The notes: a model not told the origin generated them from the sequence alone. DNA of 50,917 nucleotides from Bacteroidota bacterium (GCA_023251435.1 JAHEYU010000043.1:1-50917), one strand, 5' to 3'. Shown: positions 43,007-50,917, counted from the first letter of the stretch. Numbers and translations: made by a program.

Positions 43007-43846
43007 ATGAAGAGCAAAAAAATGTTAAAACTTGTCGCAACCGATTTGGATGGTACTTTTTTGAAGAACGATAAGTCGATTTCGAAAGAGAATATGGAAG
43101 CGTTACAATCTTTAGGAGAAAGGGGGATTTTGCGGGTTGTTGCCACTGGTCGTAATCTGGTAAAAACGCAGGAAGTGATTGCGGCTCATGTTCCGTTCGA
43201 TTACATTGTGTTTTCTTCGGGCGCAGGTGTGTACGATTGCAAAAATGAAAAATTACTCTTTTTTCAGAATTTAGAAAAACACGTCGTTCAGCAAATATCA
43301 GAACTTTTAGTGGCTCGCGATCTTAATTTCCACCTTTTTAAATCGGTTCCCGAGAATTTTAAATGCTGGTACCACCGCGGAAGTGTTCCTTGTTCAGAGT
43401 TTGAAAGTTATTTCGATTATCATCAGTCTTATGCGGAGCCATTGCCGGCTAACCAAAATATTGATTCGGAAGCTTGTCAGTTTTTAGTAGTTTTTCGCAA
43501 TAATATGGATCGTTTTCTGGCTTTGAAAAATGAAATTCAGGAAAATTTTCCGGAGGTGAAGGTTGTAAGAACCAGCTCGCCTCTGGAGACTGGCTATATT
43601 TGGATGGAGATATTTCATCGTTCGGTTTCGAAGGGTAATGGGGTTAAATTCGTTTGCGATTTGTTGCAGATTGAACATGAATATACTTTGGGAATTGGAA
43701 ACGATTACAATGATCTTGATTTATTGGAGTTTACCAATTATTCATACCTTGTTGACAACGGTCCCCGCGATTTAAAAGAATTGTTTTTACCTGCCCGCTC
43801 GAATGAGGAAAATGCTTTTGCCAAAGCGGTTGGCGAGCACATTTAA
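43007..43846 (+). CDS. Cof-type HAD superfamily phosphatase
   Basis: This 279-residue cytoplasmic hydrolase has the HAD motifs: nucleophile Asp in LVATDLDGTFL, Thr in VVATGRN, Lys in VSKGNGVKFV and the acidic pair in GIGNDYNDLDLLEF. The C2B-type cap domain lies between about 85 and 190, placing it in the Cof/YidA group that removes phosphate from sugar phosphates and cofactors. The substrate cannot be read from the sequence. Two in-frame ATGs (43007 and 43022) are possible starts; the second is closer to the conserved motif. It converges with the nucleotidyltransferase gene and their stop codons overlap. Confidence 0.93.
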   Translation: MKSKKMLKLVATDLDGTFLKNDKSISKENMEALQSLGERGILRVVATGRNLVKTQEVIAAHVPFDYIVFSSGAGVYDCKNEKLLFFQNLEKHVVQQISELLVARDLNFHLFKSVPENFKCWYHRGSVPCSEFESYFDYHQSYAEPLPANQNIDSEACQFLVVFRNNMDRFLALKNEIQENFPEVKVVRTSSPLETGYIWMEIFHRSVSKGNGVKFVCDLLQIEHEYTLGIGNDYNDLDLLEFTNYSYLVDNGPRDLKELFLPARSNEENAFAKAVGEHI

Positions 43847-44574
43847 TAATTTTTGCTGAATAATTGTTCAGCCATTTTTAGTTGATCTGGCTTGCCCAGA
43901 TCCATCCAAACAGTTGACTTATCTACAAATGCACAAATCTTCTCGGTTTTGGCCAGCCGTAAGTATAAATCGATAATCGGGAATTTGCCTTTTTCAGTTA
44001 TCAGCTTAAATATTTGAGGTTGAACAATCTGTATACCGCTGAATGCGAATGGAATCGCATCGTCAAAAGAATCTGCACGGCTTATTTTTGTGTCGCCATT
44101 ACTTTGGTTTTTCCATCCGGCGAGTTGTAAATCTTTGCTGAACATTAAATATCTCGATGTTTCCCTTTGCCTGACAACCAAAGTGGCCAGCGAAACCGAC
44201 ACATGGTGATAATTTTCAAGAATTTTTAAATCAAGATTACTGATCACATCTACGTTGTAGATCAAAATAGGCTCATTGCCATCTAAAAAGTGCTCAGCTT
44301 TTTTTAACCCGCCACCGGTATCAAGCAATTCCTGCCGTTCATCCGAAATATGAATTTTGGCTCCATCGAATGGATGACTTTCAATAAAAGATATCACCTG
44401 ATCGGCAAAATGGTGAACATTGATGGTGATGTCGGTGATTTGATGCGACATCAGTTTTTCGATGGCATATTGGAGCAAGGGTTTTCCGGCCAGTTCAACC
44501 AAAGCTTTCGGCTTATCGCTGGTATGCTCTTTCAGTCGTGTTCCCAAACCTGCTGCAAAAATAAGTGCTTTCAC
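43843..44574 (-). CDS. Sugar-phosphate nucleotidyltransferase
   Basis: This 243-residue enzyme has the nucleotidyltransferase signature AAGLGTRLKEHTSDKPKALVELAGKPLL at its start, followed by DITINVHHFADQV, the metal-binding YNVDVIS and the C-terminal WMDLGKPDQL. It should transfer NMP from NTP to a sugar 1-phosphate, as in MurU (MurNAc-1-P) and HddC (heptose) families. The length fits the short MurU/HddC class. The partner kinase usually found next to it is absent here. The stop codon overlaps that of the HAD phosphatase gene on the other strand. Confidence 0.9.
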   Translation of the reverse strand: MKALIFAAGLGTRLKEHTSDKPKALVELAGKPLLQYAIEKLMSHQITDITINVHHFADQVISFIESHPFDGAKIHISDERQELLDTGGGLKKAEHFLDGNEPILIYNVDVISNLDLKILENYHHVSVSLATLVVRQRETSRYLMFSKDLQLAGWKNQSNGDTKISRADSFDDAIPFAFSGIQIVQPQIFKLITEKGKFPIIDLYLRLAKTEKICAFVDKSTVWMDLGKPDQLKMAEQLFSKNY

Positions 44575-44681
44575 CTTTTATTTGTTAGATTCTTTTCAAA
44601 AATAGACATATTGAACATTCAATTCGCATCTGCAACCCGATTTTTTAGAAGTTCCTTAAAGACTGGTTTATGCCTGCTGAA

Positions 44682-44689
44682 TAAATTTG
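44682..44689 (+). promoter_or_regulatory. Possible -7 element for the Spy/CpxP-like gene
   Basis: TAAATTTG matches TAnnTTTG, about 82 nt before the ATG at 44772. No -33 TTTG is clear. The upstream open frame from 44712 would lie after this promoter but has no conserved sequence. Confidence 0.35.
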
Positions 44690-44771
44690 TGGATATTCAA
44701 GTTAAACTTTCTTGCCTGTTAAGAGTCAATGCATCAGTAAACGATTAAATTCAATATTAAAAAACAAACAC

Positions 44772-45233
44772 ATGAAAAGAATAAGCTTATTGTTGGTAAT
44801 GTTTCTGTTTGTATCAGGAATAACAATTGCACAGGAGCGTGGCGGAGGTCAGCGTCCATCAAGAACACAGGAACAAGGCAGACCAGGCGGAATGGGAGAT
44901 CGGCAACAAATGACTCCGGAACAAAGACTGCAACGCGAGACACAAAGGTTGGTTGAGCAGCTGAAGTTAACGAAGGAACAGGAAGCAAAAGTGACTGCAA
45001 TCAATAAGAAGTTCCAGGAAAAACAATCTTTCGATTGGTCGAAAATGCGCGATGCCAGCGATGATGAACGTGCAAAGATGCGCGCTGAAAGAACAAAAAT
45101 TCAGGGAGAAAAGGACAAGGAAATAAAAACGATCCTGAAGGCTGATCAGGTTAAGTTGTATGATGATATGCTAAAAAAGCGTGAAGAAATGATGAGAAAT
45201 GGTCAAAGGAGAATGGGAGGACAGGGCCAATAG
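44772..45233 (+). CDS. Spy/CpxP-like periplasmic protein
   Basis: This 153-residue protein has a signal peptide (about 1-20, FLFVSGITIAQ), then a Gly/Arg/Gln-rich segment (ERGGGQRPSRTQEQGRPGGMGDRQQ). A long helical part follows with an LTKEQEAKVTAINKKFQ motif and a second repeat-like LKADQVKLYDDMLKKREE, close to the LTxxQ motifs of Spy/CpxP. It is very basic and ends in a second Gly/Arg/Gln cluster. The start is set at the ATG preceding the signal peptide; an earlier in-frame ATG at 44712 adds 20 non-hydrophobic residues. Periplasmic stress protection or metal binding is possible but unproven. Confidence 0.85.
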   Translation: MKRISLLLVMFLFVSGITIAQERGGGQRPSRTQEQGRPGGMGDRQQMTPEQRLQRETQRLVEQLKLTKEQEAKVTAINKKFQEKQSFDWSKMRDASDDERAKMRAERTKIQGEKDKEIKTILKADQVKLYDDMLKKREEMMRNGQRRMGGQGQ

Positions 45234-45252
45234 TAAAAGTGTTGATTTTAAG

Positions 45253-45280
45253 AAAAAAGAGGCTTTTGGCCTCTTTTTTT
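45253..45280 (+). terminator. Bidirectional terminator between the Spy-like and ribH genes
   Basis: A perfect 11-bp stem (AAAAAAGAGGC and GCCTCTTTTTT) with a 5-nt loop lies between convergent genes. Its T tract overlaps the ribH stop codon at 45279-45281. Confidence 0.88.
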
Positions 45281-45767
45281 ATGTAGTTAATTCATTTTTT
45301 AGTGCCAGCATCTTTATTGCCGTTACGGCAGCTTCGTCGCCTTTATTCCCCAATTTACCTCCGGCCCGGTCGAGTGCCTGTTGTTGGTTGTCGGTCGTAA
45401 GCAATCCAAAAATAAATGGTTTATTGTATTTGATATTCAGATTGGTAATTCCCTGTGTAACTCCTTCGCATATAAAATCGAAATGGCGGGTTTCGCCCTG
45501 TATTACGCAGCCTAAAATAATAATTGCATCAACTTTAGTGAATTCGGCCAGGTATTGAGCGCCAAGAGTAAGCTCGAAACTGCCCGGAACGTGTTTCAAT
45601 ACAATGTTTTCGTCTTTTGCGCCGTGTTTAAGCAGTGTGTCAACTGCACCTTGTGCCAATGCACCGGTTATTTCGTAATTCCATTCAGCAACTACAATCC
45701 CAAATTTCATACCCGAAGCTGACGGGACCGAAGCAAGATCGTATTCTGATAAATTTTTTGTAGCCAT
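45279..45767 (-). CDS. ribH: 6,7-dimethyl-8-ribityllumazine synthase
   Basis: RibH condenses the pyrimidine intermediate with 3,4-dihydroxybutanone phosphate in riboflavin synthesis, and usually forms a large icosahedral shell or pentamers. The 162-residue protein has [53 protein letters not shown] and [29 protein letters not shown]. The start is set at [10 protein letters not shown]; an upstream ATG adds 15 residues without family support. It follows the TPR gene on the same strand, but a terminator lies between them. Confidence 0.96.
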   Translation of the reverse strand: MATKNLSEYDLASVPSASGMKFGIVVAEWNYEITGALAQGAVDTLLKHGAKDENIVLKHVPGSFELTLGAQYLAEFTKVDAIIILGCVIQGETRHFDFICEGVTQGITNLNIKYNKPFIFGLLTTDNQQQALDRAGGKLGNKGDEAAVTAIKMLALKNELTT

Positions 45768-45790
45768 TTTTTGAATTTTAGTGATGTTGT

Positions 45791-45826
45791 AAAAATAAAA
45801 AATCCCCTTCAAACTAATGAGGGGAC
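45791..45826 (-). terminator. Terminator after the YfgM-like TPR gene
   Basis: TCCCCTT (45803-45809) pairs with GAGGGGA (45819-45825) around a 9-nt loop, with a run of T on the minus strand beyond. It separates the TPR gene from ribH. Confidence 0.75.
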
Positions 45827-45865
45827 TTTTGTATATCGGGAATAATTAAATTATAAACTTAATTA

Positions 45866-46558
45866 TTAATTGTTCAGGTTAGATTTTACACGTGCAATGT
45901 ACTTGTCAATGTTTCTTCCTTCATTGCTTTCCGGAAATTTTTGTTTGATAGTTTCATAAATTGCCAGTGCATCACTGTTTTTACTGGTGCTTTCGAGCAA
46001 CTCACCTGCTTTTAGCATATAGATAGGAGTAGTAAGCTCGTTATCATTCATTTTATATGCTTTGGTGTATAAATCAAGTGCAGCATCATTTTTTCCAAGT
46101 TCAAGCTGGGCATCGCCCTGAGCGCCTAACGAAATTGGACCTAAAAGCGCATCGTCGCTATCAAATTTTTTCAGATAATCAATCGCATCTTCATACTGAC
46201 CAAGATGTAAATAGGAAATTCCGGCATAGTAGTTCGACAGGTTGCCAGCATCAGTTGAGCCGAAGTCGTCAATGATATCAAGGAATCCGGGATTATTTCC
46301 ATCTCCGTTGAGAGCCAGATTGAACGAATCTTTTTCAAAATAGTTTTGAGCCATGAACATCTGATCCTGCGCATCTTTGTCGCGTGGTTCAAGGTAAAAC
46401 TTGTTTAACCCAAGATAACCTACAGTGATGATTACAATTGAACCAATTACTATCCCAATCAGTTTTTGATTGGATTCGAGAAATTGCTCTGTTCTGGTTA
46501 ACGCACTTTCTACTTCGGTTAAGTTATCTGCCTGATTGTTTTTTTTGTCTTTTGTCAT
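45866..46558 (-). CDS. Membrane-anchored TPR protein, YfgM-like
   Basis: This 230-residue protein has a short cytoplasmic N-terminus, one membrane helix (about 34-52, LIGIVIGSIVIITVGYLGL) and a periplasmic TPR region (about 75-225; NLSNYYAGISYLHLGQYEDAIDYLKKFD, GDAQLELGKNDAALDLYTKAYKM). This layout matches YfgM-type proteins, which sit near the translocon with periplasmic chaperones. Position next to ribH and recF is common in Bacteroidota. A TATTTTTG -7 element lies 31 nt upstream. Confidence 0.88.
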   Translation of the reverse strand: MTKDKKNNQADNLTEVESALTRTEQFLESNQKLIGIVIGSIVIITVGYLGLNKFYLEPRDKDAQDQMFMAQNYFEKDSFNLALNGDGNNPGFLDIIDDFGSTDAGNLSNYYAGISYLHLGQYEDAIDYLKKFDSDDALLGPISLGAQGDAQLELGKNDAALDLYTKAYKMNDNELTTPIYMLKAGELLESTSKNSDALAIYETIKQKFPESNEGRNIDKYIARVKSNLNN

Positions 46559-46588
46559 TTTGTAAAGTCTGTTTCAAAAATCGTGAGG

Positions 46589-46596
46589 CAAAAATA
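46589..46596 (-). promoter_or_regulatory. -7 element for the YfgM-like gene
   Basis: On the minus strand TATTTTTG matches TAnnTTTG, 31 nt before the ATG. The -33 region has no TTTG at the right distance. Confidence 0.45.
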
Positions 46597-46711
46597 TATT
46601 ATTTTCAAAAATAAATGACAGATTTTTGATTTAAAATTGAATATTAATCAACACATTGATGTTAATCTACTGATGAATGATTTTTTTCGTCGGTTCCGAA
46701 CCATAAATTTG

Positions 46712-46719
46712 TAGTTTTG
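46712..46719 (+). promoter_or_regulatory. -7 element for recF-DUF721
   Basis: TAGTTTTG matches TAnnTTTG, 22 nt before the recF ATG. TTTCG at 46685-46689 lies 22 nt upstream as a weak -33. An overlapping TAAATTTG at 46703-46710 is an alternative. Confidence 0.5.
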
Positions 46720-46741
46720 CTCCATAAAATGGCATTGAAAC

Positions 46742-47842
46742 ATGTATATCCGGGAATTATCGCTGCTTAACTTTAAGAACTTCGAACACGCTGAATTCAA
46801 GTTTACTGATGGATTAAATTGTTTTATTGGAAACAATGGGGCAGGAAAAACCAATCTGATGGATGCGATTTACTATTTGTCGTTCTGTAAAAGTTTTTTG
46901 AACCCGGTTGATGCGCAGAATATCCGGTTTGATCAGGATTTTTTTATGGTTCAGGGAAAATACCAGAGGCTCGACTCTGAAGAAACCATTTATTGTGGCC
47001 TGAAACGTAACCAGAAGAAAATTTTCAAACGCAATCAGAAAGAATATAAAAAATTATCGGAGCACATTGGCCTTATCCCTGTGATTATTGTGACACCTTC
47101 GGATACCAACCTGATTTCGGGCGGGAGCGAAGAACGGCGCAGATTTGTTGATTCTGTGATCTCGCAATATGATGCCGTTTATCTCGAAAATCTTATCAGG
47201 TATAACCGTGCCCTGCAACAACGTAACCTTTTGCTAAAACAATTTGCCGGACGAAATACTTTTCAGTTGGAATCAATTGAAATCTGGGATGATCAGTTGG
47301 TGAAGTACGGTCGTGCAATACACGAAGGCAGAATGATTTTTATTGAAAGGCTCCAACCGGTTTTTCAGCATTATTACGAGCTAATTTCAGGAGGGAAGGA
47401 AATGGTTGGATTAAAGCTGCATTCTGATTTGCTGACCAGCGATTTTTCGCAGTTACTGAAAGATTCTATCGGTCGCGACAGGATGTTGCAGTATACTTCG
47501 ACCGGTGTCCATAAAGACGATTTCGAATTCGAACTCACAGATTACCCCATCAAGAAATTTGGCTCGCAGGGACAGAAAAAAACCTATTTGGTAGCACTGA
47601 AACTTGCACAGTTCGATTTTATGAAAGAAATTTCAGGATTGACGCCGATTTTGCTGCTCGATGATATTTTTGATAAGCTTGATAAAAACAGGGTGGAACA
47701 AATTGTAAAACTGGTGGCCGACGATCATTTTGGCCAGATATTTATTACTGATACCAACCGCGAACATCTCGACCAGATGATTGGCAGTCTGGATGCCGAA
47801 TCACAGATATTTACAATTGTCGAAGGAAAAGTAAATAATTGA
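46742..47842 (+). CDS. recF: DNA replication and repair protein RecF
   Basis: RecF is an ABC-type ATPase that helps load RecA at gaps and stalled forks with RecO and RecR. The 366-residue protein has Walker A GNNGAGKTN near residue 30, the signature-motif region KKFGSQGQKKTYLVALKLAQ and Walker B LLLDDIFDKLD. It begins MYIRELSLLNFKNF, the normal family start. The DciA-like gene follows after 6 nt, a conserved Bacteroidota pair. dnaA and dnaN are not adjacent. Confidence 0.97.
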   Translation: MYIRELSLLNFKNFEHAEFKFTDGLNCFIGNNGAGKTNLMDAIYYLSFCKSFLNPVDAQNIRFDQDFFMVQGKYQRLDSEETIYCGLKRNQKKIFKRNQKEYKKLSEHIGLIPVIIVTPSDTNLISGGSEERRRFVDSVISQYDAVYLENLIRYNRALQQRNLLLKQFAGRNTFQLESIEIWDDQLVKYGRAIHEGRMIFIERLQPVFQHYYELISGGKEMVGLKLHSDLLTSDFSQLLKDSIGRDRMLQYTSTGVHKDDFEFELTDYPIKKFGSQGQKKTYLVALKLAQFDFMKEISGLTPILLLDDIFDKLDKNRVEQIVKLVADDHFGQIFITDTNREHLDQMIGSLDAESQIFTIVEGKVNN

Positions 47843-47848
47843 CAACCA

Positions 47849-48139
47849 ATGAGAAAAAACAATACACAAAGTATCAGCGATGTTTTGAGGAGCTATACCA
47901 GAGAAAATAATCTGGACCGGAAACTGATTGAACTTGATCTGATTAAGTCGTGGGAGGCTGTGATGGGCAAGACTGTGGCCCGCTATACCGGCAATTTATA
48001 CATCCAGAACAGTACATTATTTGTTGAAACAACTTCGCCCATCGTCAGAAACGAACTACTAATGATGAAAGAGGAAATTCGCGTTCGATTGAACGAAATA
48101 GCTGGCGTAGAACTGATAAAATCTATCGTGTTTAGGTAA
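47849..48139 (+). CDS. DUF721 / DciA-like protein
   Basis: This 96-residue protein matches the DUF721 family, related to DciA, the ancestral loader of the replicative helicase DnaB: SISDVLRSYTRENNLDRKLIELDLIKSWEAVMGKTVARYTGNLYIQNSTLFVETTSPIVRNELLMMKEEIRVRLNE. It has the KH-like core without the long C-terminal tail of actinobacterial or proteobacterial members. Its place 6 nt after recF supports a replication-linked role. It converges with ndk with 4 nt between the stops and no visible terminator. Confidence 0.88.
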   Translation: MRKNNTQSISDVLRSYTRENNLDRKLIELDLIKSWEAVMGKTVARYTGNLYIQNSTLFVETTSPIVRNELLMMKEEIRVRLNEIAGVELIKSIVFR

Positions 48140-48143
48140 CCAT

Positions 48144-48563
48144 TTAAAATCTTTCCACCTTCGAAAAGAAGAAATCACTTTCAATAGCTGCGTTTTCTTC
48201 GCTGTCGGAGCCATGAATGGCATTGTGCGAAAGCGATTCAGCAAAAATCTTCCGGATAGTTCCTTCAGCTGCGTTGGCCGGATTGGTTGCCCCAATTAAA
48301 GTTCTGAAATCGGCTACTGCATTTTCCTTTTCAAGGATAGCGGCAACGATTGGACCCGAACTCATAAAAGATGTTAATTCTTCATAAAAGTATTTATCGG
48401 CATGAACTGCATAAAAATCACCTGCTTGTTTCTTTGTTAAGTGCGTGAATTTCATGGCCTTTATCCTGAATCCAGCCTCGTTGATCATTTTCAAAACTGC
48501 ACCAATATTATTCTTACCCACTGTTTCGGGCTTTATCATTGTAAACGTTTGGTTACCTGACAT
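48144..48563 (-). CDS. ndk: Nucleoside diphosphate kinase
   Basis: Ndk balances NTP and dNTP pools by transferring gamma-phosphate through a phosphohistidine. The 139-residue protein has [19 protein letters not shown], the ATP-binding region and the active-site His in [16 protein letters not shown]. The KpnI-loop area ([25 protein letters not shown]) is also typical. It starts about 115 nt from the divergent NrnA-like gene and looks monocistronic. Confidence 0.97.
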   Translation of the reverse strand: MSGNQTFTMIKPETVGKNNIGAVLKMINEAGFRIKAMKFTHLTKKQAGDFYAVHADKYFYEELTSFMSSGPIVAAILEKENAVADFRTLIGATNPANAAEGTIRKIFAESLSHNAIHGSDSEENAAIESDFFFSKVERF

Positions 48564-48647
48564 ATAGACAATTATTTAAATGAATGTTTCGTGAACCCAA
48601 GTTAATGAAATTTAGTTTTTAGAAATCATCACCATCGGCATTATTTT

Positions 48648-48655
48648 TATCTTTG
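48648..48655 (+). promoter_or_regulatory. -7 element for the NrnA-like gene
   Basis: TATCTTTG matches TAnnTTTG, 23 nt before the TTG start at 48679. No -33 TTTG is clear. Its position supports the TTG codon, since no ATG occurs in frame before the first conserved motif. Confidence 0.5.
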
Positions 48656-48678
48656 TAACTTATTTAAAAATTGTATAA

Positions 48679-49713
48679 TTGGAAAGAGTTGATATAGAAT
48701 TGATTAATCGTTTTGAAGGGCTGATAAAATCAAGTAATAAATCCATTGTATTGGTTCCTCACATGCATCCCGATGGCGATGCAATGGGTTCTGTTCTCGG
48801 CTTATGGCGGGTTTTGCAAAATGCCGGATTAAAAGTTAAGATCGTGAGCCCCACCAAATATCCTGAATTTTATCACTGGATGGACGGTCACGAACAGGTG
48901 ATTATTTTCAGCCACCACCCCAAACAGGCAGCACATGCTTTTAATGAATCCGACCTGATGATTTGCATGGATTTCAACCAGCTATCGAGGGTTGGCAATA
49001 TGAAAGAGCTGGTCGAAAATTTTCAGGGGAAAAAGATATTGATCGATCATCATCCATATCCCGGCGATTTCACTGATTTGGTCATTTCAGATGTTTCATG
49101 CAGTTCAACAGCTGAACTGACATTTTCAATCTTGCAGTCAACCAAATTTGCCCAGTTTGTTGACACGAATGCGGCCACCTCATTTTTCACCGGAATTATG
49201 ACCGATACCGGATCGTTCGATTTCAACGTTTCCGACCCGCGCACTTTTGAAACGGTTGCGCAGCTAACCCGGATGGGAATCGATCAGCTCGATATTCACT
49301 CGAAAGTATATGATAATTATTCGGCAGACCGAATGAGATTGCTGGGCTTTTGCTTAAGTAACCGGATGACGGTTTATCCTGAATACCACACTGCTGCCAT
49401 GTATATTTCGCTTGAAGATCAGAAAACTTTTAATTTTGTGACCGGCGATAATGAAGGGTTTGTAAACATGCCATTGTCGATTAAAGGAGTTGTGTTTAGT
49501 GCACTTTTTACTGAAAAAGAGAAATACATTAAAGTGTCTTTCAGATCGAAAGGCGAATTCGCTGTAAATGAGATATGTGAAAAATATTTCAATGGTGGCG
49601 GCCATCGCAACGCATCCGGAGGGGAGTTATATGCATCTATGCAGGAAACACTTGCTAAATTTGAAAGTCTGTTGCCCGAATTTGAAGAAAAAATTAAACA
49701 ATCAGTAAAATAA
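48679..49713 (+). CDS. NrnA-like DHH/DHHA1 phosphoesterase
   Basis: This 344-residue enzyme matches bifunctional oligoribonuclease/PAP phosphatase NrnA, which degrades short RNAs and 3'-phosphoadenosine 5'-phosphate. The DHH domain has HMHPDGDAMGS, MDFNQLSR, LIDHHPYPGDF and the metal-binding MTDTGSFDFN; the DHHA1 domain ends in FNGGGHRNASGG. The start is a TTG codon placed directly after an in-frame TAA, giving about 20 residues before the first conserved strand. An FKBP lipoprotein gene follows after 6 nt. Confidence 0.93.
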   Translation: MERVDIELINRFEGLIKSSNKSIVLVPHMHPDGDAMGSVLGLWRVLQNAGLKVKIVSPTKYPEFYHWMDGHEQVIIFSHHPKQAAHAFNESDLMICMDFNQLSRVGNMKELVENFQGKKILIDHHPYPGDFTDLVISDVSCSSTAELTFSILQSTKFAQFVDTNAATSFFTGIMTDTGSFDFNVSDPRTFETVAQLTRMGIDQLDIHSKVYDNYSADRMRLLGFCLSNRMTVYPEYHTAAMYISLEDQKTFNFVTGDNEGFVNMPLSIKGVVFSALFTEKEKYIKVSFRSKGEFAVNEICEKYFNGGGHRNASGGELYASMQETLAKFESLLPEFEEKIKQSVK

Positions 49714-49719
49714 TTTACC

Positions 49720-50232
49720 ATGAAAAAATTGACTAATATTTTGAAAATCAGCGTACTTATTTTGTTTGTCGGAATTCTGGCATCGTGTAATACCGATGTT
49801 GATGATCCTTATGCAAATTATACACCTGAACGTGAAGCCACATTAATTAAGGATTGGCTGACTGCCATGACTGCCAAAGGAATGGATATTGACACCACTG
49901 CTACCGGAATTTTTTACATAAACGATACAACCAAAGTTGGTACCGGGGCAACTGTTGTTGCAGGAAATACAGTAACTGTTAAATATACCGGGATGTTTCT
50001 CGACGGTCAGGTTTTTGATGCTTCGTCGTTGCGTGGCGATGGAACTATGACCTTTATTCACAAGACCAACAGAATGATTCAGGGCTGGGAAGAAGGAATT
50101 GAAGTATTAAATAAGGGAGCTGGCGCTGCTTTTCTGGTTCCATCGGCCAAAGGTTACGGAACAACCGGACAGGGATCTATTCCGCCAAACACCCCATTGA
50201 TTTTTATTATTGAAGTAACAAACATTAAATAG
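49720..50232 (+). CDS. FKBP-type peptidyl-prolyl isomerase lipoprotein
   Basis: This 170-residue protein has a lipoprotein signal (lipid-accepting Cys23 in VGILASC) and a C-terminal FKBP domain from about residue 80: GNTVTVKYTGMFLDGQVFDAS, MIQGWEEGIEVLNKGAGAAFLVPSAKGYG and IPPNTPLIFIIEVTNI. It should catalyse proline isomerisation in exported proteins at the periplasmic face of a membrane, like GldI-type lipoproteins. Active-site aromatic and acidic residues appear intact. It is probably translated from the nrnA-like transcript (6-nt gap). Confidence 0.93.
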   Translation: MKKLTNILKISVLILFVGILASCNTDVDDPYANYTPEREATLIKDWLTAMTAKGMDIDTTATGIFYINDTTKVGTGATVVAGNTVTVKYTGMFLDGQVFDASSLRGDGTMTFIHKTNRMIQGWEEGIEVLNKGAGAAFLVPSAKGYGTTGQGSIPPNTPLIFIIEVTNIK

Positions 50233-50250
50233 AAGCTGATTCAAAATTCG

Positions 50251-50258
50251 TACTTTCG
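50251..50258 (+). promoter_or_regulatory. Possible -7 element for the second FKBP-like gene
   Basis: TACTTTCG differs from TAnnTTTG by one base and lies 19 nt before the ATG at 50278. A run of nine or ten A separates them. No -33 element is clear. Confidence 0.35.
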
Positions 50259-50277
50259 CAAAAAAAAAATAAAGTTT

Positions 50278-50844
50278 ATGAAACAAATATTGTTCTTCCT
50301 TGGCTTAGCCGTTTTGCTTTCCGGAATTTATACCTCATGTAAACCTGATGCTCTGGACGCATTACGCGAAGACGAGATTGTTGCCCTCGACAAGTATGTG
50401 AAAGATAATAACCTTGCTGATAAGAAAGACGCTACCGGGATTTATTTTAAAATGTTAGAACGTAGCAGTGATACCACTCTTGTTCGGCCCAAGTTTAAAT
50501 TATTGTTGGAATTTACCATTACGTTTATCGACGGAAAAGAGATTCCGCTTGGTTATTACTTTACAACTGATGATGGATTGGGTCACCATTACGAGCCAAG
50601 GGTGTTTTATGTTGATGTAAGTAACGAGGTTATTAATGAAGAGTATATCCAGCAAATTGCAGGTTTTCATCATGGATTAAAGAAAATGCATATTGGAGAC
50701 AAAGCTTTTATGGTTATTCCTTCGGAACTGGCATTTAAAGCGGTCGATAATTCAGGAACAACAGGTATTCCACGGTTTTCGACTTTGCTGGCTACTGTAA
50801 CTGTAAAAAAAGGATGGTCGGTTGCACAGCAGAATGAAGAATAA
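50278..50844 (+). CDS. Degenerate FKBP-like lipoprotein
   Basis: This 188-residue lipoprotein (lipid-accepting Cys21 in GIYTSC) aligns with FKBP-type isomerases: DATGIYFKML, LEFTITFIDGKEIPLG, IAGFHHGLKKMHIGDKAFMVIPSELAFK and RFSTLLATVTVKK. The usual VFDSS segment is replaced by IPLGYYFTTDDG and the G-Y-G segment by AFKAVD, so isomerase activity is doubtful. It may be a chaperone-like or structural relative. It lies 45 nt after the first FKBP gene and could be a diverged duplicate, with a possible promoter of its own. Confidence 0.82.
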   Translation: MKQILFFLGLAVLLSGIYTSCKPDALDALREDEIVALDKYVKDNNLADKKDATGIYFKMLERSSDTTLVRPKFKLLLEFTITFIDGKEIPLGYYFTTDDGLGHHYEPRVFYVDVSNEVINEEYIQQIAGFHHGLKKMHIGDKAFMVIPSELAFKAVDNSGTTGIPRFSTLLATVTVKKGWSVAQQNEE

Positions 50845-50865
50845 AATAATTTTTTCGATTAAAGA

Positions 50866-50909
50866 TATTCCCGCGTTAAGCTTCATGTTTTTCACGGGAT
50901 TTTTTTTTA
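50866..50909 (+). terminator. Terminator at the right end
   Basis: TCCCG (50869-50873) and CGGGA (50895-50899) form a short stem with a 21-nt loop followed by a run of nine T. The stem is weak but the T tract is strong. Confidence 0.5.
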
Positions 50910-50917
50910 GAATATGA

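Overview
The window looks like chromosomal DNA of a Bacteroidota bacterium, most likely of the Marinilabiliales/Prolixibacteraceae type. The evidence is the gene content (DUF4301, Bacteroidota-type DUF349, YgiQ, long LepB, WbqC, a fused PlsC-OlsB acyltransferase), weak Shine-Dalgarno sequences with A-rich leaders, and several promoters of the Bacteroidota type (TTTG, about 19-21 nt, TAnnTTTG). The genus call is inference. I saw no rRNA, tRNA, CRISPR array, insertion sequence or prophage; the only phage-like gene is a lone Bro-N protein.

Left part (1-5800): a three-gene signalling locus. A soluble PAS histidine kinase is followed by a receiver-PAS-kinase hybrid and a sigma-54-dependent NtrC-type regulator. 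Then come a thermonuclease-like gene, pyrG-yidC as a transcription unit, and a DUF349 gene whose frame is broken by one in-frame TAA. Next are trmD, an AddB-like PD-(D/E)XK nuclease and the Bro-N gene.

Middle (17200-30750): mostly housekeeping and accessory metabolism. It holds a secreted gamma-glutamyltransferase, a SIMPL protein, a cytochrome c lipoprotein, a small DMT-like membrane protein, a bifunctional aminolipid acyltransferase (OlsF-like), two radical SAM proteins (YgiQ and YhcC/TIGR01212 types), a DUF4197 lipoprotein, DUF4301, a TPR protein and a phosphosulfolactate synthase (ComA) homologue. Intergenic regions here carry at least three kinds of short degenerate repeat.

Most interesting part (30827-39350, minus strand): a gene set built around a Tat-exported HybA-like four-cluster ferredoxin and an NrfD/HybB-like quinone-interacting membrane protein. 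They are flanked by two membrane-anchored proteins carrying glycine-cleavage H-protein-like domains, one of them fused to an extracytoplasmic PstS-like domain with an EF-hand loop. Both H-like domains lack the lipoyl lysine at its aligned position and share a conserved C-terminal tail. Directly downstream, behind a strong terminator, lie a histidine kinase with c-type haem motifs in its sensor domain, a sigma-54-dependent regulator and an archaemetzincin. A sigma-54-like -24/-12 promoter and a palindrome lie upstream of the first gene. My reading is a redox-responsive, sigma-54-controlled membrane electron-transfer complex without a usual catalytic subunit. I do not recognise it as a described system.

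Right part (39574-50917): typical Bacteroidota housekeeping genes. These are wbqC-lapA, lepB-dapB, a Cof-type HAD phosphatase, a sugar nucleotidyltransferase, a Spy/CpxP-like protein, ribH and a YfgM-like TPR protein, recF and a DciA-like DUF721 gene, ndk, an NrnA-like DHH phosphoesterase and two FKBP-type lipoproteins.
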